Below are positions 8,401-17,162 of a stretch of 43,112 nucleotides of DNA, piece after piece. The translations under genes were made by a program, and so were the position numbers. Within the stretch, counting starts at the first letter, position 1; each line of letters opens with the position of its first letter. Where the stretch lies: NCBI GenBank assembly GCA_025454175.1, contig JALOOX010000027.1:1-43112 (forward strand), given 5' to 3'. This stretch comes from Syntrophobacteraceae bacterium. GTDB taxonomy: Bacteria; Desulfobacterota; Syntrophobacteria; Syntrophobacterales; Syntrophobacteraceae. The notes under the pieces were generated by a model. It had not been told where the DNA came from, did no database searches, and saw only the letters and a list, made by a program, of their open reading frames with translations.

Positions 8401-9860
8401 GCCTCGATGGCGAACTCGCTTCCGGGAACCGGCACCGGACGGCGCCTTCCCGAAGAGTCGGGAGCCCCCAGCTCCATCCTGACGCACTGAAGCCCGATGA
8501 CCTGCTGGTCCTTGGTGAGGATCTGCTGAGGCGCCGTGAGGTACTGAATCTCGATTCCCTCGGCCAGCGCGTCGGCCACCTCGTTCTCGCGGGCGGGCAT
8601 CTCGGTGACGGACCTTCGGTAAAAGATGCTGACCTGGTCCGCTCCCAGTCGCAGAGCGGATCGGGCCGCATCGATGGCGACGTCGCCGCCGCCCACGATG
8701 ACCACCCGGCCGTTGACCTTCTTGATTTGCCCGAGGTTGGACTGCCGCAGGAACTCGACTCCCGTCATGACCCCCGAAGCGTCCTCACCGGGAATGTTCA
8801 ATTTCAGACTGCCGTGGGCGCCGATGGCCAGGTAGACCGCCTTGTAGCCCTCGGCCATGAGCCCGTCGATGGTGAAATCCCTGCCCAGGGCGGTGTTGAG
8901 CTTGATTTCGACACCCATTCGCGTGATGGCCCGGATTTCCTTGTCCAGGATCTCGGGGGGCAGGCGGTAGTCGGGGATTCCGACGCGCAGCATGCCGCCT
9001 GCGGCGGAAAGCGCTTCGAAAACCGTCACCTGATAGCCTTCGAGGGCCAGGAAGTGAGCGGCCGTCAGACCGGCGGGACCCGAGCCAATGATGGCGACCT
9101 TTTCTTCCCGCCTCTCGATCTTGGGGAGGGGAATGCTTTCGATGTCCACCTGGTCCGCCACGAAGCGCTTGAGGGCGCAGATGGAAATGGGCTCATCCAC
9201 CTCCCCCCTGCGGCAAGCCGTTTCGCACGGATGGGGACAGACGCGGCCGATGACTCCCGGAAAGGGCAGATTGCGGAGGATGACCTCCATGGCTTCGGGG
9301 TATTTGCCCTGGGCGATGAGCGCCACATAGGCATGGGCGTTGACCATGTTCGGGCAGGCGTTGGTGCAGGGTGACCGATCCAGCTTCTCGATGGCGAAGG
9401 CGCTGGGGATCGCCTGAGCATAGGGCTTATAGGTGGCCTTGCGCTCGGAGAGCCCATGCTCGAACTCGTTGACCAGGTTGACCGGGCAAACCTTGGCGCA
9501 GTCTCCGCAGGCGGTGCAGCGGTCCGTGTGGATGAATCGAGGCTTCTGCCGAATGACGGCCTTGAAGCTGCCCTGTGATCCGGTGAGGCTTTCGAGACGA
9601 GCGTTGGTGAGGAGATTGATGTTCAGGTGCCGGCCGACCTCGACCAGCTTGGGTGAGATGATTCACATGGCGCATTCGTTGGTGGGGAATGTCTTGTCGA
9701 GCTGGGCCATGCCGCCGCCGATGGCAGGGCTTTTTTCCAACAAATGCACGTAGTAGCCCGAGTTGGCCAAATCCAGCGCCGCCTGCATGCCGGCGATGCC
9801 GCCGCCGATGACGAGAGCCGACCCTATGGATTGTTTGCCGGCGAGATCCTGCGCGTTCAT
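5406..9860 (-). CDS. Giant HdrA - NfnB/GltD-like - HdrA fusion, selenoprotein
   Basis: First gene of the operon, 1484 residues, ATG 9860 behind AGGAGA. Domain order: HdrA FAD fingerprint (residues 17-30); TGA at codon 66 (9663-9665) in [17 protein letters not shown]; ferredoxin motif [11 protein letters not shown] at 115-125; a GltD/NfnB-like NAD(P)H flavoprotein with its own N-terminal cysteines (SPCTNACP near 164), FAD motif [12 protein letters not shown] near 258 and NAD(P) motif [16 protein letters not shown] near 387; cysteine-rich [13 protein letters not shown] near 627; the rest of the first HdrA (about 640-910); then a complete second HdrA from about 925 ([12 protein letters not shown]) to two C-terminal 4Fe-4S motifs. 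The NfnB-like block appears inserted within the first HdrA. I infer that the protein couples NAD(P)H to ferredoxin and HdrBC by flavin-based bifurcation. It mirrors the separate HdrA genes at 555-3794. Confidence 0.9.
9625..9640 (-). promoter_or_regulatory. Weak SECIS-like hairpin of the fusion HdrA
   Basis: On the minus strand, 22 bases after the TGA, AGGTC pairs with G(C)ACCT with one bulged C around the loop GGCCG. The position matches the other three elements, but the stem is imperfect and the loop lacks U, so this is the weakest candidate. Confidence 0.35.
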
Positions 9861-9965
9861 TTTTTCTCCTGCAGCCGAATCATTCTGTGGGCGAGGGGGA
9901 CCACCAATCGGGAACCCACGGGACCACCGCCCGCCGCTGACTGAATAAGTTGTTGAAATTCCACG

Positions 9966-9979
9966 TATACAGCGGTATA
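9966..9979. promoter_or_regulatory. Small dyad at predicted Hdr operon start site
   Basis: A perfect inverted repeat, TATAC and GTATA separated by AGCG, lies just downstream of the predicted minus-strand -10 box. Its place near +1 would suit an operator, but it is short and could be chance. Confidence 0.25.
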
Positions 9980-9980
9980 T

Positions 9981-10009
9981 AGTTAACCGGTTGTCATCCA
10001 GCTTGTCAA
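9981..10009 (-). promoter_or_regulatory. Candidate sigma-70 promoter of the Hdr operon
   Basis: On the minus strand a perfect -35 box TTGACA (10004-10009) is followed after 17 bases by TTAACT (9981-9986), a weak -10. It lies in the 277-base divergent gap and would give a leader of roughly 110 bases before the fusion gene. Confidence 0.4.
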
Positions 10010-10137
10010 GGGAAATGTGAATTTTGTCATTAACATCACCCGCCGGGCATCGGCTCGGCCCGTGAAGGGCTGAAGCGAGCCCGCCGGATCGGCGCCGCGG
10101 CTTCGGCGACTCTCTCCAACGGGAACCTTCCGCGAGG

Positions 10138-12048
10138 ATGACCGTGCCCAAACCTACCTATAAAGAATTGGAACAGAAGGTCAAGGATCTCCAGCAACTC
10201 GTCAATCTAAAAGTGTATCCGAGCCCCCTTCATTTTTCCGCCACGGACCTCCTCTATTTTCGACTGAACCGGGAATGGTATTTCGACATCTTCAACCAGC
10301 ATATATCCGAAATCACGGGCTATCCGTCCGAGATGCTCTGGGAGTGGCGCCTCAGCTGGCTCGACCTGGTCCATGGAGACGACCGGGAGAAGGTCAGGGC
10401 AGATTTCGAGAGAGCCCTGGCAGGCGACAAGTCCTTCCACTCGGTTCACCGGGTCGTCCGCGAGGATCGACAAGTCCGGTGGGTGAAGATGAGCGGAACG
10501 GTCCTTTGTGATGATGAAGACCGTTTCCTGTGCATCCAGGGGGTCCTGATCGATGTCACACGGGAGAAACAGATCGAGGAGGCGCTGGAGTCCGAATCCG
10601 AGATCTTCGCCTGGGTGGCCAACAATCTCGAGGACGGGATTTACATTGTCTCCCAGGACCATCGCATCAAGTTCATGAACCAGGCTTTGATCAAGCTGGT
10701 GGGAAACCAGGTGGGCGAATTGTGCTACAAGGCGCTCTTCGGCAGGGATTCGATCTGCCCCTGGTCTGTCATGCACCATATTCGACAGGAGAGTTGCGGG
10801 TTCCAGGACTATATCATGGAGAACCTCGGGCGGGCCTTTCAGGTGAAAAGCTTTCCCGTCAAGATGCGGGACGGCTCCATAGGCAAGCTGGGCCAGCTGA
10901 GGGATATCACCAGGAGGAAGCTGCTCCAGTACGAGCTCAAGGAATTTTCCCTCCGTGAGGAAGCGCTGGCCATCGCGGCGGATGTGGTCAACATGGGCGT
11001 CTTCATCGTCCAGAGCTACCGGGGAGTTGAAGCGCGGTTTCGCTATGCCAACGATGCCTTCTGCAGAATCACCGGCTACGAGATGATCGATCTGATGGAG
11101 ATGAGCCTCTCCCAGATCATTCCCGTAGACCATTACCAGAAGGTCATCGAATTGCTGGAGCAGGAGGACATCCATCAGCATCGTGCTTCGGCCTCGGAAA
11201 TGAGCCTGACCCCCAAGGCGGGCGGTCCCATGACGGTGCTTTTCACGGCCTCCTCCACGCTCTACCGGGGGAAGCCGGCCATCACGGGATTCCTCCAGGA
11301 CATCACGGAGACCAGGAAGGTGCAGGAGTCCCTCTACCTGTCACAGCGGCTGGCTTCCATCGGAAAGCTTGCCGCCGAGGTCGCCCACGAGATCAATAAT
11401 CCGTTGACGAGCGTCCTCACGTTCACCAAGCTTGCCGCCCGCGTGGTCCAGCAGGATCGTCTGGAGGCGGACCGGATCGAAAGCCTGAGGGAATATCTTC
11501 GGCACATGGATTCCGAGGCCAACCGCTGTGCCGGGATAGCCAGGAATCTTCTGGATTTCTCCCGGCAGGGGGGAATCGAGGTCAAGGAAAACGACCTGTG
11601 TGAAATCATCGAAAGGACCCTCGACGTTTTGAGACACCGTGCCGAGATGGGCAACATTCAGCTCCGGACGGCTTGCGAACCGACCATTCCCAGGCTCCGC
11701 TGCGATTACAGAAGGCTCCAGCAGGCTTTGATCAATATCGTGTGGAACAGCATCGAGGCCATGCCCGAGGGAGGAGTCCTGGATGTCACCGCGATATTCG
11801 ACCAGGGCTCGGGGCGGATTCGCATCAACATCCGGGACACGGGGACCGGGATCTCCGAAGAGAACCTGGACAAGATATTCGAGCCTTTCTTCACGACCAA
11901 GGCGGAAAGCCGGGGGGTCGGGCTCGGCCTTTCGGTGGCGTACGGCATCATTCGGCAGCATGGAGGCACCATTGAGGTGCGGAGTCGACCCGGCGAAGGA
12001 GCCACCTTCAGCATCTGTCTTCCAGCGGAGGCTGGGCTGGCAGCCTGA
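10138..12048 (+). CDS. PAS-domain sensor histidine kinase
   Basis: A 636-residue sensor kinase without obvious membrane segments. It starts with a short coiled region ([17 protein letters not shown]) and then has about three PAS-type sensing domains between residues 40 and 390. The HisKA dimerisation domain carries the phospho-acceptor His417 ([14 protein letters not shown]), and the C-terminal ATPase domain shows the N box (IVWNSIEAM), DTGTGI and the [12 protein letters not shown] glycine box. The response regulator 51 bases downstream is the likely partner. The gene is transcribed away from the Hdr operon, so redox or energy sensing for that operon is a reasonable guess but unproven. The start ATG has only a close GAGG before it. 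In PAS kinases of this type the ligand cannot be read from sequence. Confidence 0.9.
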   Translation: MTVPKPTYKELEQKVKDLQQLVNLKVYPSPLHFSATDLLYFRLNREWYFDIFNQHISEITGYPSEMLWEWRLSWLDLVHGDDREKVRADFERALAGDKSFHSVHRVVREDRQVRWVKMSGTVLCDDEDRFLCIQGVLIDVTREKQIEEALESESEIFAWVANNLEDGIYIVSQDHRIKFMNQALIKLVGNQVGELCYKALFGRDSICPWSVMHHIRQESCGFQDYIMENLGRAFQVKSFPVKMRDGSIGKLGQLRDITRRKLLQYELKEFSLREEALAIAADVVNMGVFIVQSYRGVEARFRYANDAFCRITGYEMIDLMEMSLSQIIPVDHYQKVIELLEQEDIHQHRASASEMSLTPKAGGPMTVLFTASSTLYRGKPAITGFLQDITETRKVQESLYLSQRLASIGKLAAEVAHEINNPLTSVLTFTKLAARVVQQDRLEADRIESLREYLRHMDSEANRCAGIARNLLDFSRQGGIEVKENDLCEIIERTLDVLRHRAEMGNIQLRTACEPTIPRLRCDYRRLQQALINIVWNSIEAMPEGGVLDVTAIFDQGSGRIRINIRDTGTGISEENLDKIFEPFFTTKAESRGVGLGLSVAYGIIRQHGGTIEVRSRPGEGATFSICLPAEAGLAA

Positions 12049-12099
12049 CGCAACCGGCGACGGAGAGCACAACGTGTGGCGATGACCTGACCAGAGAAA

Positions 12100-13461
12100 A
12101 TGCCCATGAGAGAAGACGCGAAGATTCTGATCGTCGACGATGAGCCTTTGATTCGGCTTTCACTGACGGAATGGCTCAAGGAAGAGAATTACCTGACCCA
12201 TGCGGTGGAGGACGGCCCCGGCGCTTTGGAGGCCATCCGGAAGGAGCCCTGGGACATCATGCTCCTGGACCTCAAGATGCCCGGCATGGATGGAGTTGAG
12301 GTGCTCAGGGAAGCCAAGAAGATGGCTCCCCAGATCACGGTCATCATGATGACCGCTTACGCTTCGGTGACGAGCTCCGTCCAGGCCATGAAGGAGGGAG
12401 CCTACGACTACATCGTGAAGCCTTTCGACGTGCAGGAGCTCACCCTGCTGCTCAAGCGCATCGTGGAGCACCAGCGGCTGGTGAGCGAGAATATCCTGCT
12501 GCGCAAGCAGCTCACCCAGCAGTACGAATATGAGAACATCGTGGGGAAGAGTGCTCCCATGCAGGCGGTTTTCGAGCTGATCGGGACGGTGGCGGACACC
12601 AACGCGACGGTGCTCATCACGGGGGAGACGGGAACCGGCAAGGAGCTCGTGGCCCGGGCCATCCACACCAACAGCTCACGCCGCTACAGCCCGTTCATCG
12701 CCGTGAGCTGCAGCGCGCTCCCGGACACCCTCCTCGAAAGCGAGCTGTTCGGTTATGAAAGGGGTGCGTTCACGGGAGCCGAGCGGACCAGGAAGGGCAG
12801 GTTCGAGCTGGCGCACTCCGGAACGCTGTTCCTCGACGAGATCGGGGACATCAACATGAAGACCCAGGTCAAACTGCTTCGGGTCCTTCAGGAGCGGAGC
12901 TTTCGGCGTCTGGGAGGGAGCGACCTCATCGAGGTGGATGTGCGGCTCATCACCGCCACCAACCGGGACCTGCTGGGGATGGTGGAGCAGGGAGCCTTCC
13001 GGAGCGATCTATATTACCGGCTGAACGTGGTCAACATCCACCTGCCCCCCCTGAGGGAGCGCAGGGAGGACATCCCGCTGCTGGCGGCTCATTTCGTGGC
13101 CAAGTACAACCTGGAGTTCAACAAGACGTTCAAAAGGGTCCGGGAGGATGCCCTCACAATGATGCTGGATTACCAGTGGGCGGGCAACGTGCGGGAGCTG
13201 GAGAACGTCATCGAAAGGGCCGTGGTCATTGGCCAGGGAGAGGAAATCGGTCCCGAGCTGCTGCCCTTTTGCAGGACTGACGTGGGTGAAGGCCATGAGC
13301 TTGAGACGCTCGAGGCCGTGGAGCGGCGGCACATCGAAAGAATGCTCTCCCGGCAGCAGTGGAATATCGCGAGAACGGCCCGCATCCTCGGGATCGACCG
13401 CACAACGCTTCACAAGAAGATCAAGAAATACGAACTGAGGGACAGCGCCCAGACTGCATGA
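12100..13461 (+). CDS. NtrC-family sigma-54-dependent response regulator
   Basis: A 453-residue activator that, when phosphorylated, hydrolyses ATP to open sigma-54 RNA polymerase promoters. The receiver domain has Asp57 ([12 protein letters not shown]). The central AAA+ domain has Walker A GETGTGKE, the sigma-54 contact loop GAFTGA, and Walker [10 protein letters not shown]. The C-terminus is a Fis-type helix-turn-helix ([23 protein letters not shown]). It lies 51 bases after the PAS kinase, its probable partner. A second ATG two codons downstream is an equally possible start. Its stop overlaps the archaemetzincin start by 4 bases (ATGA). The one clear sigma-54 promoter found here (33348-33362) is a possible but distant target. 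Confidence 0.93.
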   Translation: MPMREDAKILIVDDEPLIRLSLTEWLKEENYLTHAVEDGPGALEAIRKEPWDIMLLDLKMPGMDGVEVLREAKKMAPQITVIMMTAYASVTSSVQAMKEGAYDYIVKPFDVQELTLLLKRIVEHQRLVSENILLRKQLTQQYEYENIVGKSAPMQAVFELIGTVADTNATVLITGETGTGKELVARAIHTNSSRRYSPFIAVSCSALPDTLLESELFGYERGAFTGAERTRKGRFELAHSGTLFLDEIGDINMKTQVKLLRVLQERSFRRLGGSDLIEVDVRLITATNRDLLGMVEQGAFRSDLYYRLNVVNIHLPPLRERREDIPLLAAHFVAKYNLEFNKTFKRVREDALTMMLDYQWAGNVRELENVIERAVVIGQGEEIGPELLPFCRTDVGEGHELETLEAVERRHIERMLSRQQWNIARTARILGIDRTTLHKKIKKYELRDSAQTA

Positions 13462-14030
13462 GCCGGCCGGATTATTCCATTGTCATTGTTCCCTTTGGGG
13501 GAGACATCCTCGATTACCTGGCGGACGTGGCCGAGTCCATTCATGAGCAGTTCGGCCTGCCGATACGCATCGAGGAGGACCGCGGCATCCCGGAGTTTGC
13601 CTTGGATCCCGTGCGTCGGCAGTATAATTCCAATATGATTCTCAAGGAGCTCATCAGCTCATGCCCTCCAGGCGGCCTCAAGATCCTCGGGGTGACGGCC
13701 GTGGACCTCTTCAGTCCCATCTTTTCCTACGTGTTCGGGGAGGCTCAGTTCAACGGGCGGGGCGCCGTGGTTTCCTCCTACAGGCTGCGGGGCGCCGGAA
13801 GTGGACCGGAGCGGCAGGGGTGTCCCCCTCTGGTGAGCCGACTCGAGAAGGAGTGTCTCCACGAGCTCGGCCACACCTTCGGTCTGAGGCACTGCGCGGA
13901 CCCCGATTGCCTGATGCACTACTCGGTGGGCGTCGAATGCGCCGACCGGAAATTCGCCTTCTTCTGCCCGGCATGCCGAGACCTCATGCTCTGGCACATG
14001 GCCAGCGACCTCTTTCTGAAGCCCGCCTGA
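13458..14030 (+). CDS. amzA: Archaemetzincin-type zinc metalloprotease
   Basis: A 190-residue cytosolic metalloprotease of the archaemetzincin family. The zinc-binding site HELGHTFGLRH spans residues 135-145 and is followed by the family cysteine pattern Cys146, Cys151, Cys170 and Cys173 (HCADPDCLMHYS ... FFCPAC), which holds a second structural zinc. No signal peptide is visible. The ATG lies within the last codons of the sigma-54 activator (ATGA overlap), so the two are probably co-translated. That is an odd pairing, since its substrate and any link to signalling are unknown. Length and motifs are typical of the family, which is common in archaea and patchy in bacteria. Confidence 0.93.
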   Translation: MSRPDYSIVIVPFGGDILDYLADVAESIHEQFGLPIRIEEDRGIPEFALDPVRRQYNSNMILKELISSCPPGGLKILGVTAVDLFSPIFSYVFGEAQFNGRGAVVSSYRLRGAGSGPERQGCPPLVSRLEKECLHELGHTFGLRHCADPDCLMHYSVGVECADRKFAFFCPACRDLMLWHMASDLFLKPA

Positions 14031-14292
14031 GCTCCCGCGGCCATTCGGGATGGGGATGGAGGCTCTCGACTCAACGGGTGGCGCGGGCAAGGCGGAGCTT
14101 GCCGTGGTTGCTCGAGCCTGCCGGATGAGCCTTCTCTCTTCCCGTCCACTGACCTGTTGTCCTTGTGGACTTCCACCGCGATTTCTGAGAGGATTGGCGG
14201 CAGACTCCTTGAGCGGAGAGTCATTTCGAGCACTTCATGTTCTGGATTGGGGGAGTCTTTGGACCTGCCATTGGATGAAGGAAACCGATAAC

Positions 14293-15861
14293 ATGCATAT
14301 CAATGAACAGCATTGGAAAGTTTTGTTGATTGATGTGGATCAAGAAAGTATATATAGAATTTCCAAGGTACTCAAAGGCAATAATTATAATGTTGTGATC
14401 GTTGATGATTCAGAAAAAGCAATGCAATTGTGCCATGATTTATCTCCGCAGATAGTGGTTATGGATGTTAAGCTCCCGGGCATGGATGGGATGGAAATTC
14501 TGAGAAAGATCAAGGATCAATATTCTAATATAGAAGTGATTGTAGCAAGCGCTGATGCTGATGTTGAAAGTATCCTGAAATGTTTTCGACTCAATGCCGC
14601 CGACTTCATCAGCAAGCCCGTCAAGCACGACGAGCTCCTGGCATCCGCGGAGCGCGCCAAGAAGCTGTTCATTGCCCAGAAGAAGCTCCAAAAATACACG
14701 GATTTCGTGGAAGAGAAATGGCTGGATACCAGTGAGGCACTGGAAAAGACTTATATATTCCAGAAAAAGCTCATCGAAAGCTCCATCGACGGGATTGTAG
14801 GGTGCGATTACGACAGGAAAATCATTATTTTCAATGACAGTATGGAACAAATGCTCGACTACTCCAAGGAGACAGTCATAGGCAAGATGTTCCTCTATCA
14901 GCTCTTTTCATCCGAGGGGTGGGAGACCTTTCAGGATCAGTTGTACAGCGATGAACTGGGTGGACTGGACAAGCTCTTCCTCTCCGAGTGCACGCTCATT
15001 TCCCGGAAGGGGAAGAAAGTCCCCGTGCGGCTTTCGGCGCAGGTTCTGTTCCAGAAGAATGAAGATATTGGCGTGGTGGTGTCTTTCCGGGACCTGACCA
15101 CCATCAAGCGGCTGAAGCAGCAGTTCATCGATCAGGTCAAGTACCTGCACCAGGACAAGATGGTATCCCTGGGCAAACTGGCTGCCAGCGTGGTTCACGA
15201 GATCAACAATCCACTGGCCGGCGTACTGAACTACATTCGCCTCATGGCCAAGCTCCTTGGCAGGAATACCCTGTCAGCCGAGGAGATCCAGAAGTTCAGG
15301 AAATACCTGGACATCATTGGGAGTGAGGTGAAAAGATCCTCGGAGATTGTCTCCAATCTTCTCGCCTTCTCCCGGAAGTCCAATCTCGAATTCAGCGAAG
15401 TGGACGTCAACGGTGTGCTGGAGCGGAGCATCATGCTCAGCAGTCACAAGCTGATGCTGAGCAACATTCAAATTCAGAAGGAGCTGCATCCCGGGCTTCC
15501 AAGGGTCATGGGGGACTTCAACCAGCTCCAGCAGTGCGTGCTCAATCTGGTGTTCAATGCGGCCGACGCCATGTCCGATGGTGGAAGCATCACCATCGAA
15601 AGCGTCCACAACCCGGGGAGCCGGGTGGTTGAGATCAAGGTGGCCGACACCGGCCGCGGCATCTCCAAGGAGAACCTTCCCAGGATCTTCGATCCCTTCT
15701 TCAGCACCAAGCAGGAGGGCAAGGGGCTGGGATTGGGGCTTTCCGTGGTTTACGGCATCATCGACCGGCACAGGGGGGCGATCACCGCCGAAAGCGAGCC
15801 CGGCCGGGGAGCGGTTTTCACCATCAAGCTGCCCGTCATTGAAGAGGCGAGGCGGGGGTGA
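14293..15861 (+). CDS. Receiver-PAS-histidine kinase with AT-rich 5' end
   Basis: A 522-residue hybrid: an N-terminal receiver domain (Asp58 in VVMDVKLPGMDG), a PAS domain (about 155-280), then HisKA with His302 (ASVVHEINNPLAG) and an ATPase domain (VFNAADAM, DTGRGIS, GLGLGLSVVYGI). ATG 14293 is chosen because AAGGA lies 9 bases upstream; an earlier ATG at 14275 lacks such a site. Bases 14281-14580 are only about 36% GC by hand count, then the sequence jumps to 57% and more in the next 60 bases. The change falls inside the receiver domain, so codon use differs sharply within one gene. This layout (receiver before PAS and kinase) suits a protein that takes phosphate or signals from another kinase. 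About 260 bases upstream hold no gene I can support. Confidence 0.88.
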   Translation: MHINEQHWKVLLIDVDQESIYRISKVLKGNNYNVVIVDDSEKAMQLCHDLSPQIVVMDVKLPGMDGMEILRKIKDQYSNIEVIVASADADVESILKCFRLNAADFISKPVKHDELLASAERAKKLFIAQKKLQKYTDFVEEKWLDTSEALEKTYIFQKKLIESSIDGIVGCDYDRKIIIFNDSMEQMLDYSKETVIGKMFLYQLFSSEGWETFQDQLYSDELGGLDKLFLSECTLISRKGKKVPVRLSAQVLFQKNEDIGVVVSFRDLTTIKRLKQQFIDQVKYLHQDKMVSLGKLAASVVHEINNPLAGVLNYIRLMAKLLGRNTLSAEEIQKFRKYLDIIGSEVKRSSEIVSNLLAFSRKSNLEFSEVDVNGVLERSIMLSSHKLMLSNIQIQKELHPGLPRVMGDFNQLQQCVLNLVFNAADAMSDGGSITIESVHNPGSRVVEIKVADTGRGISKENLPRIFDPFFSTKQEGKGLGLGLSVVYGIIDRHRGAITAESEPGRGAVFTIKLPVIEEARRG

Positions 15862-15873
15862 TTTGAGATCTGT

Positions 15874-15892
15874 AACCTGAAACTTGAAACCT
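15874..15892 (+). repeat. Heptameric intergenic repeat, copy A
   Basis: Consecutive 7-base units of the type NAAACYT (AACCTG AAACTTG AAACCT) lie between the hybrid kinase and the small zinc-ribbon gene. The same unit recurs at 22301-22350 and 28850-28896. Confidence 0.7.
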
Positions 15893-15913
15893 ACTTCATT
15901 AGCGGAGGATTCG

Positions 15914-16024
15914 ATGGCATCGTTCAAATGCAGCCAGTGCGGGTTCGAAAAAGAGGCTAAATGCAAGCCGCAGAAGTGTCCCCAATGCGGTGAGAAAAAG
16001 ACCTTCGAAAAGACCGAGAAATAA
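15914..16024 (+). CDS. RCKP-type rubredoxin-like small zinc-ribbon protein
   Basis: A 36-residue protein with an excellent ribosome site (GGAGG, 6-7 bases before ATG). It has two knuckles, CSQC at residues 6-9 and CPQC at 22-25, separated by a segment containing AKCKPQKCP. This matches the very short RCKP-type rubredoxin-like domain family found in anaerobes. Four cysteines suffice for one zinc or iron atom; two further cysteines are not expected. The function of the family is not known to me. Its stop lies 10 bases from the convergent glycosyltransferase stop, and a heptameric repeat lies just upstream. Confidence 0.82.
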   Translation: MASFKCSQCGFEKEAKCKPQKCPQCGEKKTFEKTEK

Positions 16025-16034
16025 GGCGGCGGTC

Positions 16035-17162
16035 TCAAAGCTGTCGACTGCCCCGGTCCAGAGCGGTCAGCTCCCGGGCAAGCTCCACATAGTTTTTGTG
16101 CAGGTTCCTTTCATTCCTGACGAAACGGGCGCCGGCCGACCCAAGCGCTCGGCGCCTTTCGGGATTGCGTCCGAGCTCTTCGATGGCCCGGGCCATGGCG
16201 CTGCCGTCGTCCCTGGGAACGAGGATCCCCGTCTCTCCGTGGACCACCACCTGCGGCACCCCGGCCGTATCCAGGGCCACCACGGGGGCCCCGCAGCATT
16301 GCGCCTCGAGAAACACCATGCCCAGTGATTCCCCGATCCCCGGGAACGCAAACACGTCGGCCGCGGAATAGAACCGGGACATCTCGCGTCTGGGGACCCT
16401 GCCGGCGAAGACCACCTGCCCGGGAAGGTCCTGGAGGGCCAGGGACCGGAGACAGGGCTCCATGGGACCGTCTCCGACCACGACGAGCGTGAAGGCGGGC
16501 AGGAGAACCCTGAGCTGTACAAGGGCTCGAAGGAGGTGGAGGAAGCTCTCGGTTTTCACGCCCTCCCGCCACCGGGCCGCCGTGAGAATCAGGAGGTGAT
16601 CCGGGGGAATTTGGAACTGCCCGCGCAACGCGCGGCCGGCCGAGGGAACCCTTTGGAATGCTTCCGGATGGATGCCGGGAGCCAGGTACGTGATCCGCCG
16701 GTCCGGGAGAATGCGGCGGAGCGCGTCGACGTCCAGGAAGTTGTTCGTGAAAACGTGGCGGGCGCGCAGGATGGCCCATCGGTTCAATCGGAACCCCGGG
16801 GAGGTCGAGGAGCTCTTGCGCCGCCGGGTGGAGTACATGGGCTGGAAGATGACATAAGGAATATTCAGGAGCCCCGTGATCCAGGGGCCGATGACGTCCG
16901 GTGATTTATAATAGGTGTGGTAGGTTATCCAGATTTGAGGCTTGAAGGCTCGGGCGAGCCGCCATGCTTCGGTCCAGGCCCGGCAGGCTCCAATCCAGCC
17001 GAGGCCGGTTTTCCAGAACCAGCGGGAGCGAAATTGGACGATCTCCCGACAGTCATGCCCCAGGCGATTCAGCGTCGAATGAATGCCTTGAGCGATGACG
17101 AGATCTCCCGATGGGTGCGGGTGAGTCAGGGGTTTGTTGGGGCAGTAGAGCGCGATTCTCAC
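16035..17162 (-). CDS. GT4-type glycosyltransferase
   Basis: A 375-residue retaining glycosyltransferase of the GT-B fold. The C-terminal nucleotide-sugar domain has the E-x7-E motif (GESLGMVFLEAQCCGAPVV near residue 290) followed by GETGILVPRDD. The N-terminus begins RIALYCPNKPLTHPHPSGD. It starts at GTG 17162, overlapping the stop of the upstream glycosyltransferase (GTGA). Third gene of a three-gene operon that probably builds a surface polysaccharide or glycolipid; the sugar donor and acceptor cannot be told from sequence. Confidence 0.88.
   Translation of the reverse strand: MRIALYCPNKPLTHPHPSGDLVIAQGIHSTLNRLGHDCREIVQFRSRWFWKTGLGWIGACRAWTEAWRLARAFKPQIWITYHTYYKSPDVIGPWITGLLNIPYVIFQPMYSTRRRKSSSTSPGFRLNRWAILRARHVFTNNFLDVDALRRILPDRRITYLAPGIHPEAFQRVPSAGRALRGQFQIPPDHLLILTAARWREGVKTESFLHLLRALVQLRVLLPAFTLVVVGDGPMEPCLRSLALQDLPGQVVFAGRVPRREMSRFYSAADVFAFPGIGESLGMVFLEAQCCGAPVVALDTAGVPQVVVHGETGILVPRDDGSAMARAIEELGRNPERRRALGSAGARFVRNERNLHKNYVELARELTALDRGSRQL

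Noticed and set aside
3627..9665. Reading the four TGA codons as nonsense mutations in pseudogenes
   Set aside because: Each gene has only one TGA, no frameshift, intact motifs on both sides, and the TGA always replaces a known cysteine/selenocysteine position with a hairpin after it. Random decay would not give this pattern four times.
14050..14292. An N-terminal extension of the receiver-kinase to ATG 14050
   Set aside because: The added residues look unlike protein and a good ribosome site precedes ATG 14293, where the receiver domain begins.
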